From an uncultured Ignavibacteria bacterium (GTDB lineage Bacteria > Bacteroidota > Ignavibacteria > SZUA-365), in NCBI GenBank assembly GCA_913061095.1, contig CAJXVM010000018.1:36828-100827 (forward strand): a DNA stretch of 64,000 nt. The letters are read 5' to 3'. Position 1 is the first letter of the stretch. The number at the start of each line of letters is the position of its first letter. Of the stretch, positions 57,836 to 64,000 are shown piece by piece. The notes beneath the pieces were generated by a model. The model was given only the letters and a program-made list of their open reading frames with translations, was not told the origin of the DNA and ran no database searches. The position numbers were made by a program, and so were the translations under genes.

Positions 57836-59701
57836 GTGACTCAAGCTCTGCGTCAACAATGTTTTCCCCTCCTCCTGCTGGCATCGAGCATGCTGCTGGC
57901 CGGGTGTTCCCTGCTCACTGATCGCGGAGAAACGCTCAATGCCGCGCCTGCCGAGCAGTCCGTCTCCTCCCGCCATATCGACACGAAAACCATCGCCCCA
58001 CAGGTGCGAAAACTCTTTGCCCTGCCTGCATTCCGTGGCGGACTTGTGCATGCGGACACGCTGTACCGGTATTACCGCGACCGGGAATTCCAGCCGCGAT
58101 GGATTCACGAAAACACCTTTCCCGGCCGCGCACTGCAGCTGACCCGCTGCTTCATGGAGTCCCCCGCACACGGACTGAATCCCTCCTGGTATCACACGAC
58201 GCAGCTGCAGCAGCTGATCGACGCCATCCTTACCGATGCCGATCCCTCACATGACCAGAGCGCGCGCTTCGCGCGTCTGGAACTGCTGCTCTCTGACGCA
58301 GTGCTGCTATACGCACGGCATCTGCGCTACGGCATCTTCGATCCCCGCGAGCTCGACCGGGCCTACCATCTGCCGGTGAAGGCGCACGGACTCCGCGAAC
58401 TGCTCGAGCCGCTGGAGACCACCGACATCCTGGCCTTCCTCCGCAACATCCAGCCGCGGGGTGCGCGCTACGCCGCCCTGCAGGAGGCGCTCGCCGAATA
58501 CCGCGTGTTGCAGCAAACATGGCGCTGGCCGCATATCCCCGATCCGGGCGTGGACAAGATCGAGGCGGGAGACACGTCCTCGGTGCTTCCCATGGTCGCC
58601 CACCGCCTGATGCTGACCGGCGAACTGTTCGGCGCATCTCATCCCGCACCTCCGGGTGCGGTGGGCATGGTCGACGCCGCCGCACGCGCCTTCGCCCTCG
58701 ACACGACGCGGCTGCTGCGCCTCGGCGCAATGCGATACGACAGCATGCTGGTTCGCGCCGTCATGCGTTTTCAGGAACGGCAGGGACTGCTGGTTGACGG
58801 CGTTCTCGGTTCACGTACGATTGCCTCACTCAACCGCGGCCCCGGGGAGTCCATCGAGCAGATGGCCGTCAACCTCGAGCGTTTCCGCTGGCTGCGCTAT
58901 CCGGACCGCGGACGGTACGTGGTAGTCAACATCCCCGCGTTCTGGCTCGACGCCTACGAAGACGGCGCAATCGTCGAATCCATGGCGGTGTGCGTCGGGC
59001 AGGCGCGGTCGAAGTACTTCGACGACCTGTACCGCCGGTACCGGCGTTCCGGCAACCGGAAGCTCGAACCGAAGAATCATGAAACGCCCCAGCTGCACGG
59101 GGAGTTTTCGCATTTCATTCTGAACCCTATCTGGCATGTGCCGGGCAGCATCGCATCGCGTGAACTCTATTTTTCCGCACTGAAAGACAGCACATACCTG
59201 AAGAAAAAACGCTACAAGGTGTATTACCGGGATTCCGTGGTTGACGCATCATCGATCGACTGGACGGAGCACAACCCGTTCAGCATGCCGTTCAAGTTCA
59301 AGCAGGAGCCGGGGGCGGGCAATGCACTGGGAGCGATCAAATTCATGTTCCCGAACGATCACAGTATTTACCTGCACGACACGCCGCAGCAGTGGGCATT
59401 CCGCCGCTCGGTACGGGCGGTCAGCCACGGCTGCGTGCGCATTCAGCAGCCGATGCACTTCGCACGTTACCTTCTCGAGGGGACACCGAAGTGGGATGTC
59501 CCGCTCATCCAGCGGACCATATGGAGCGGCGCGCGCAGCAAGCCCGTGTTCCTGCATCAGCGCACACCGCTGTATATCGACTACTACACTGCGTGGGTCG
59601 ATGGAGACGGCACCCTGCAGCTGCGCAACGACATTTACCGGAAAGACGCGGTGCTTGCACGGGCCATCGCCGCATATGACCGCGAACTGACACAGCAGTA
59701 A
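57836..59701 (+). CDS. L,D-transpeptidase (YcbB/LdtD-like) lipoprotein
   Basis: About 621 residues from a GTG at 57836. A TTG at 57785 is another possible start; neither has a clear ribosome site, so the 5' end is uncertain. The lipobox is LLAGC. The order of domains is that of YcbB: an N-terminal scaffold domain, a peptidoglycan-binding domain (LVRAVMRFQERQGLLVDGVLGSRTI), then a YkuD catalytic domain with His in YLHDTPQQ and SHGCVRI holding the nucleophilic Cys. It makes 3-3 crosslinks in peptidoglycan or attaches proteins to it. The lipid anchor is less usual than the simple signal anchor of E. coli YcbB. Confidence 0.9.
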   Translation: MTQALRQQCFPLLLLASSMLLAGCSLLTDRGETLNAAPAEQSVSSRHIDTKTIAPQVRKLFALPAFRGGLVHADTLYRYYRDREFQPRWIHENTFPGRALQLTRCFMESPAHGLNPSWYHTTQLQQLIDAILTDADPSHDQSARFARLELLLSDAVLLYARHLRYGIFDPRELDRAYHLPVKAHGLRELLEPLETTDILAFLRNIQPRGARYAALQEALAEYRVLQQTWRWPHIPDPGVDKIEAGDTSSVLPMVAHRLMLTGELFGASHPAPPGAVGMVDAAARAFALDTTRLLRLGAMRYDSMLVRAVMRFQERQGLLVDGVLGSRTIASLNRGPGESIEQMAVNLERFRWLRYPDRGRYVVVNIPAFWLDAYEDGAIVESMAVCVGQARSKYFDDLYRRYRRSGNRKLEPKNHETPQLHGEFSHFILNPIWHVPGSIASRELYFSALKDSTYLKKKRYKVYYRDSVVDASSIDWTEHNPFSMPFKFKQEPGAGNALGAIKFMFPNDHSIYLHDTPQQWAFRRSVRAVSHGCVRIQQPMHFARYLLEGTPKWDVPLIQRTIWSGARSKPVFLHQRTPLYIDYYTAWVDGDGTLQLRNDIYRKDAVLARAIAAYDRELTQQ

Positions 59702-59750
59702 TCCGTCAGTCCGCTTTCCCGTTTTTCACACATCCTCAAGGAGAGCGGTC

Positions 59751-60365
59751 ATGGAACCGACCCATCTTCTCCCCGATTCCGATCTCAACAAATACTGGCG
59801 CTGGCACTGGGCCGTCTGGATGATCATCATCTGCGTTCCCCAGCTCATCCTCGCACTCGGTCTGCCCTACCCCGGATATCTCATTCTCGGGATTACCTTC
59901 GCCGTGTCGGTCGTGATTTTCATTCTGATCCGCCTGTACCTCCCGCTGTACTATGACAGTCTGACCTACATGCTCGAAGACGACGTCGTCGTCGGCACGC
60001 GCGGGGTATTCTGGAAAAAGCGCGTGACCGTACCGCTGCGGCGGATCACGAACATCGACACGTCGCAGGGTCCCGTACAGCGCATGTTCGGACTGGGCAC
60101 GATCCATCTTCAGACCGCCGGTGCGGGCGGAGCGCAGGGCGCCGTCGCGGAACTGCGCGTCGAAGGGATGAAGGAGTTCGAGTCCGTCAAAGACCGTATC
60201 CTCTCCCTGCTGCGCGCCTATCATGACCGGCGGGCGGCATCAGCAGGCGAAGCGTCACCGGGTGGCGATGCCGCTCCGGCCGCGAACGCGCCTCTCGCCG
60301 GCGACACCGCGCAGGCGATGCTGGAAGAGCTCCGCGCCATCCGCCGTCAGCTCGAGCAGTCCTGA
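59751..60365 (+). CDS. bacterial PH-domain (bPH2/YdbS-like) membrane protein
   Basis: 204 residues; AAGGAG precedes the ATG. Two membrane helices (about 21-38 and 42-62) are followed by a bPH2 domain (about 65-150: YMLEDDVVVGTRGVFWKKRVTVPLRRI in two strands, NIDTSQGPVQRMFGLGTIHLQT). The Ala/Gly-rich linker and a C-terminal helix LEELRAIRRQLEQS follow. Family members (YdbS, YdbT, YvbH) are of poorly known function. It ends before a promoter-bearing gap. Confidence 0.88.
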   Translation: MEPTHLLPDSDLNKYWRWHWAVWMIIICVPQLILALGLPYPGYLILGITFAVSVVIFILIRLYLPLYYDSLTYMLEDDVVVGTRGVFWKKRVTVPLRRITNIDTSQGPVQRMFGLGTIHLQTAGAGGAQGAVAELRVEGMKEFESVKDRILSLLRAYHDRRAASAGEASPGGDAAPAANAPLAGDTAQAMLEELRAIRRQLEQS

Positions 60366-60449
60366 CTCCCGCTTCATCCCGGCATCCCCGCATCCCCGCA
60401 TCCCCCAAAAGCACGTTTTCGGAATAAATTCGGATATTATTTATCCTTC

Positions 60450-60478
60450 TTGACAGATATCCTCTTGAGATGTATTTT
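60450..60478 (+). promoter_or_regulatory. sigma-70-type promoter of the dihaem cytochrome gene
   Basis: TTGACA (60450-60455), 17-bp spacer, TATTTT (60473-60478), ending 105 bp before the ATG at 60584. Three GCATCCCC units lie just upstream (about 60384-60408). Confidence 0.5.
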
Positions 60479-60583
60479 TTCATGAGTCCAATTCAAAATA
60501 TGTGAGCAGTATCATCCGTCGCGACTGCACGTCGCGCCGCAGATGAAGTGCTGCCATATCCATCCATTCCGAAAGGAACATAC

Positions 60584-61567
60584 ATGAAAACCCTGCTCAA
60601 GATTCTGCTTGGGATCGTCGGCGTGCTCGCGATACTGGCTATCGGCGGTGTGATATATCTCAATTCAGCGTATCCCGACGTCGGCGAGGCGCCGGACATC
60701 ACCGTGGAGCGCACGCCGGACCGCATTGCGCGCGGCGAGTATCTCGCGATGCATGTCTCCATGTGCATCGACTGTCACTCCGAGCGCGATTATGCGCGAT
60801 ACGCCGCCCCCGTGAAATCCGGAACGCACGGACAGGGCGGTGAGCTGTTCGGGGAGCAGATGGGGCTGCCCGGAAATTTCTATGCTTCGAATCTCACGCC
60901 GGCGAACCTTGGGGAATGGACGGACGGCGAGCTGTACCGCGCCATCACATCCGGGGTGGGCCGTGACGGGCGTCCGCTTTTCCCCATCATGCCGTACACG
61001 CATTACGGAAAGATGACGCGCGAGGATATTTATTCCATCATCGCGTATCTGCGGACGCTCGAGCCGATCGAGCACGACGTGCCGGCATCGGAGGCTGCAT
61101 TCCCGATGAGCCTGATCATGCGCACGATTCCGCGTGAACCTGAGCACGCGGAGGCGATTCCGTCGACAGACGATCTTGTCGCCTACGGCGGATACATGAT
61201 CAATGCGGCCGGCTGCGCCGAATGTCACACGCCGATGGAAAAGGGCGAATTCATCGAGGGGATGAAATATGCAGGAGGAATGGAATTTCCGCTGCCGGGC
61301 GGGACGGTGCGGGCGATGAATATCACTCTCGACACGGAGACCGGCATCGGCGGGTGGACCGAAGAGATGTTTGTGCAGCGCTTCCGCTCGTATGCGGATT
61401 CGGTGTACGCGGAACCGCAGCTGGGTCCGCGCGACTTCAACACCATTATGCCGTGGCGGATGTATGCCGGGATGACCGACGAGGATCTGCGTGCGATCTA
61501 CGCCTATCTGAAAAGCGAGGTCAAGCCGGTGAAAAATGCGGTCGTCCGCTATACGCCCGCGAAATAG
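60584..61567 (+). CDS. membrane-anchored dihaem cytochrome c
   Basis: 327 residues from the ATG at 60584 (AAGGAA upstream). An N-terminal anchor (ILLGIVGVLAILAIGGVIY) is followed by two cytochrome c domains with CIDCH (about 64-68) and CAECH (about 211-215). Axial Met residues are likely in FPIMPY and TIMPWRMY. The pattern matches the dihaem cytochromes annotated as alcohol- or aldehyde-dehydrogenase-type cytochrome subunits, but no dehydrogenase is nearby, so the donor is unknown. Confidence 0.9.
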   Translation: MKTLLKILLGIVGVLAILAIGGVIYLNSAYPDVGEAPDITVERTPDRIARGEYLAMHVSMCIDCHSERDYARYAAPVKSGTHGQGGELFGEQMGLPGNFYASNLTPANLGEWTDGELYRAITSGVGRDGRPLFPIMPYTHYGKMTREDIYSIIAYLRTLEPIEHDVPASEAAFPMSLIMRTIPREPEHAEAIPSTDDLVAYGGYMINAAGCAECHTPMEKGEFIEGMKYAGGMEFPLPGGTVRAMNITLDTETGIGGWTEEMFVQRFRSYADSVYAEPQLGPRDFNTIMPWRMYAGMTDEDLRAIYAYLKSEVKPVKNAVVRYTPAK

Positions 61568-61736
61568 TTTTGCGAATACGCTTTTCCCCCTTGCAACTTG
61601 GCGTGGAAATCACGAATTTTCGATCTGATGCCCTTTTCCATTCAAATGGCCTAAGCTTTTGTTTTTCTGTACTTTCTCCCTTCTTCATGGAAGACATCGG
61701 CCGCTGATTTCCCACCATTAATACAGGATGCCGCCT

Positions 61737-63146
61737 ATGCGTACCTTGCTTCGTACTTCCGCGATCGCTGTTCTTTTCGTGCTTCCCATGCTGCTTCCGG
61801 CACAGACGACCCGTACCGTGCTTCTCGAGCAGTTTACGGGAACATGGTGCCAGTACTGTCCGTACGGCGCGGATGAAGTCGACAGCGTCCTCAATATTTT
61901 CTCCAATGCCCGCGCACTCGCCTATCACGGCGGCAGCAGCAATGAGCCGATGATGACGACCGAGACGAATTCCGTCATCCAGCATCTTCTCGTCGGTTCC
62001 TATCCTTCCGGCGCGGTGGATCGCCGCCTCTGGCAGGTCGGACAAACCCTGACAATCGCGCTTACCCGTGGCGTCTGGCGCAACGCCGTATATAACCGCA
62101 CACAGGTGAGTTCGAATATGTCCGTCGGCGTCTCCGGCACGTACCATCAGGACACCCGTGAGATCAACGCGACGGTGACACTCAACATCCTCGATGACTA
62201 CACCGGGGAGTTCTACCTCAACGTCGTACTCTCCGAAGACGGGCTGAATTATCCGCAGAAAAAGAATATCAATCCCCCGAGCGGCCCGGTCAACACCATA
62301 TCGCCGTATTATCACAAGCGCGTGGTGCGGAAGATGATCACCGGATGGATGGGTCATCAGCTCACCACCAGCGGATTCACCAAAAATCAGACAGTGACAT
62401 ATCCGTTCACATATACGGTCCCCTCCGGATATGACATCTCGAAGTCCGCCCTGACGGTGTTCGTGACGCAGAAAGTCGTGCTGACGGTCAACGGACAGCA
62501 GCAGAACAAGAGCATGAACATCGAGCAGGCCTGGCAGGAGCCGGTGCTCACCGCGCTGACGCAGATTCCGGTGGAGCTGATCAGCTTCCATGCCGCGCAG
62601 GTCGGCGGCGATGTGCAGCTGCGCTGGCGCACCGCGCGTGAGAGCAACAACCGCGGCTGGTTCATTCAGCGCCGGCATCCCGGTGGCGAGTGGAGCGAGA
62701 TCGGCTTCGTCGATGGCTACGGCACGACGAATGAGCAGCAAATCTACGAATTCACCGACCGCCAGGTATCCATGGATGAGACCTACGACTACCGCCTGCG
62801 GCAGGTGGATTTCGACGGCACCGAGGATCTTTCCTCCGTCGCCCGCGTCTTCACCATGGCCACGCCGATGACCACGCGTCTGCTGCCGAACTACCCGAAT
62901 CCCTTCAATCCCAGCACCACCATCGCCGTCGAGCTCGCGCAGGGCGGTCCGATGAGCGTCGCGGTGTATGACATGCTCGGCCGCCAGGTTCGCATGCTCG
63001 CCGAGGGCGTCCACGATGCCGGCATGCATGTGTTCGAATGGGATGGAACGGATGAGAACGGTAATCCCGTGCAGTCCGGAATTTACTTCACCCGGATGTC
63101 GACCCCGGATCATTCCGAAACGATACAGATGCAGATGACGAAGTAA
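61737..63146 (+). CDS. Omp28-related thioredoxin-fold protein with T9SS sorting domain
   Basis: 469 residues from the ATG at 61737; AGGA lies eight bases upstream. An ATG at 61728 is in frame but has no ribosome site. Signal peptide 1-23. The N-terminal domain begins LLEQFTGTWCQYCPYG, the Omp28-type thioredoxin-like fold with a CxxC (CQYC). A beta-rich middle part follows (about 120-270), then the FN3-like VQLRWRTARESNNRGWFIQRR region and a sorting domain (NYPNPFNPSTT, VYDMLGRQV, VQSGIYF). A surface thiol or redox role is possible. Confidence 0.88.
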   Translation: MRTLLRTSAIAVLFVLPMLLPAQTTRTVLLEQFTGTWCQYCPYGADEVDSVLNIFSNARALAYHGGSSNEPMMTTETNSVIQHLLVGSYPSGAVDRRLWQVGQTLTIALTRGVWRNAVYNRTQVSSNMSVGVSGTYHQDTREINATVTLNILDDYTGEFYLNVVLSEDGLNYPQKKNINPPSGPVNTISPYYHKRVVRKMITGWMGHQLTTSGFTKNQTVTYPFTYTVPSGYDISKSALTVFVTQKVVLTVNGQQQNKSMNIEQAWQEPVLTALTQIPVELISFHAAQVGGDVQLRWRTARESNNRGWFIQRRHPGGEWSEIGFVDGYGTTNEQQIYEFTDRQVSMDETYDYRLRQVDFDGTEDLSSVARVFTMATPMTTRLLPNYPNPFNPSTTIAVELAQGGPMSVAVYDMLGRQVRMLAEGVHDAGMHVFEWDGTDENGNPVQSGIYFTRMSTPDHSETIQMQMTK

Positions 63147-63215
63147 GTCTGCTTTGAGCTGTTCGACGCTGCTGGAGATCCAGGCAGCGGAACACGAAAG
63201 CTATTCCCTGATATG

Positions 63216-63255
63216 ACCGTCACCCTGAGCATGCCGAAGGGTGACGGTTTTTTTT
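63216..63255 (+). terminator. REP-like terminator between convergent genes
   Basis: An 11-bp stem (ACCGTCACCCT with AGGGTGACGGT, 11-nt loop) followed by eight T, the last of which fall in the stop codon of the converging gene. The stem is the same palindrome family as at 40021 and 44023, here in reverse orientation. Confidence 0.85.
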
Positions 63256-63745
63256 ACACGTGAAATCCGACCGGCCATGGCTGCGGGTGTTCGAGCTTGC
63301 TGAGGCGGTCTTCCACGGTACGCACGAAATCCAGCACGATACGTCCGTAGCACTGCGCCATGGCGATGGCCGCCATGCGCGCCTGCGGGGATTCGGCTTC
63401 GTCGAGACCCTGCACCTCGCATTCCTTCAGTGCCTTGCCGTAGATGACCACCTGGTCAAGGCAGCGCACTGACAGTGACGCCGCGTAATCGCCGATGCCG
63501 GGAACGACATCGTTGAGCGCGTCACGATATGCATTGACCGTGGTTTCGTCAACGCGCAGTGCGGGACACTGAAGGATACTTCCGAGCTGGATGCAGAGCG
63601 CAAGCAGTTCCGTGGCGATTTTCTGTTCTTCGGTGAGCTGTTCGAGTGGTTTGAGCGCGGTGGGAATCGATGTGGTGAGTCCATCGAGAAGCACACGAAA
63701 CTTCTCCCTGAACATCACCACCGACTCATAATCATATGTTTCCAT
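63254..63745 (-). CDS. conserved-looking soluble protein of unknown function
   Basis: 163 residues from the ATG at 63745, with AGGAGG eight bases upstream. It is mainly alpha-helical (ESVVMFREKFRVLLDGL, QKIATELLALCIQLGS), with no signal peptide and no catalytic motif that I know. Cysteines are scattered and unpaired. It is monocistronic, between a REP-like terminator and the tRNA region. Confidence 0.75.
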   Translation of the reverse strand: METYDYESVVMFREKFRVLLDGLTTSIPTALKPLEQLTEEQKIATELLALCIQLGSILQCPALRVDETTVNAYRDALNDVVPGIGDYAASLSVRCLDQVVIYGKALKECEVQGLDEAESPQARMAAIAMAQCYGRIVLDFVRTVEDRLSKLEHPQPWPVGFHV

Positions 63746-63848
63746 CACATGGTCCTCCTGGCACGTGGCATGAGCGTCGTTATCGATTGGCTGACACTTC
63801 ATGATACGCACAACGGACCGCGTTGTCAATAATAATCGGAGAGGATAG

Positions 63849-63926
63849 CCCCACGCGTAACCGTGGGGTACACGCCGGTGCTCCCAAAACGCCGACATCC
63901 CGCCAACGGCGGGATGTCTCTTTTTT
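63849..63926. terminator. two hairpins between tRNA-Gln and the unknown gene
   Basis: CCCCACG/CGTGGGG (63849-63868) and an 11-bp stem GACATCCCGCC/GGCGGGATGTC (63894-63918, loop AAC) with TCTTTTTT on the plus side. On the minus strand the second hairpin directly follows the tRNA and is trailed by GGCGTTTTG, so it may be the tRNA terminator. The better T-run faces the plus strand. Confidence 0.55.
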
Positions 63927-63930
63927 CCTG

Positions 63931-64000
63931 CTGCCCCTCTAGGGCTCGAACCTAGACTTTCCTGATCCAGAGTCAGGCGTGTTGCCAATTACACCAAGGG
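63931..64000 (-). tRNA. tRNA-Gln (anticodon CTG), 5' end cut by the window edge
   Basis: On the minus strand the anticodon stem CCTGA/TCAGG encloses CTCTGGA, giving anticodon CTG. The T-arm is CTAGG-TTCGAGC-CCTAG. The acceptor 3' strand is AGGGGCA and the discriminator base G at 63931; CCA is not encoded. The first three bases of the tRNA lie beyond position 64000. Confidence 0.93.

Noticed and set aside
61521..63113. 530-codon minus-strand frame opposite the Omp28-like gene
   Set aside because: The plus-strand product has a signal peptide, CxxC and sorting domain; the antisense frame has none.
63894..63926. Plus-strand terminator for a hidden gene
   Set aside because: No plus-strand gene lies between 63256 and 63894; the hairpin is better read as belonging to the minus-strand tRNA.

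Overview
The window is GC-rich chromosomal DNA from a bacterium of the FCB (Bacteroidota/Chlorobiota/Ignavibacteriota-Kapabacteria) side of the tree. Support comes from six reading frames ending in a Por/type IX secretion C-terminal sorting domain (five with a Y-P-N-P motif, one with R-P-N-P, each followed by the usual short beta-sandwich), from a six-subunit alternative complex III (ActABCDEF), from a fused CcoN-CcoO, and from OmpA/TSP3 proteins and TPR-histidine kinases of the kind common there. At least two good TTGACA-N17-TACAAT promoters fit a conventional housekeeping sigma better than the Bacteroidetes -33/-7 type. This leans the guess to the Ignavibacteria/Kapabacteria side, but the lineage is inferred.

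Layout. 1-12.8 kb: a polytopic membrane protein with a TPR tail, a secreted subtilase lipoprotein, a TPR-histidine kinase, an LVIVD-repeat secreted protein, a small exported protein, a membrane SpoIIE-type phosphatase and a small lipoprotein. 12.8-21.7 kb: large secreted T9SS cargo. Two of these genes (15.4-21.2 kb) lie between 81-bp direct repeats (78/81 identical), and the second is split by a single in-frame TAA. 21.3-24.2 kb (minus strand): a decayed GyrI-like effector-domain remnant, a response regulator lacking the phospho-acceptor Asp, a small membrane protein, an RRM protein and MarC.

24.4-40.8 kb is one long respiratory locus on the plus strand: actABCDEF (quinol:electron-acceptor oxidoreductase), then the copper ATPase ccoI, ccoS, fused ccoNO, ccoQ, single-haem ccoP, ccoG, ccoH and a SafE-like membrane protein. 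Together they encode a quinol-to-oxygen branch: ACIII oxidises menaquinol, passes electrons through its cytochromes to CcoO/CcoP, and the cbb3 oxidase reduces O2. The assembly factors sit within the locus.

40.8-52.7 kb (minus strand): yceI-marR, a GAF plus degenerate GGDEF protein, a thioredoxin, an apparent operon of OmpA/TSP3 protein, TSP3 barrel and TPR-histidine kinase, and a BamA/TamA-like outer-membrane protein. 52.9-63.1 kb (plus strand): a VWA/ASH secreted protein, a beta-barrel protein, an SDR oxidoreductase, an L,D-transpeptidase, a bPH2 protein, a dihaem cytochrome c and an Omp28-like T9SS protein. The window ends with an unknown minus-strand gene and a tRNA-Gln cut by the right edge.

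Short repeats are frequent: three tandem arrays (15, 18 and 20 bp), a 22-bp array of TACCCGGGTA palindromes, and dispersed REP-like palindromes that often sit where terminators are expected. I see no phage, insertion sequence, CRISPR array or defence island.
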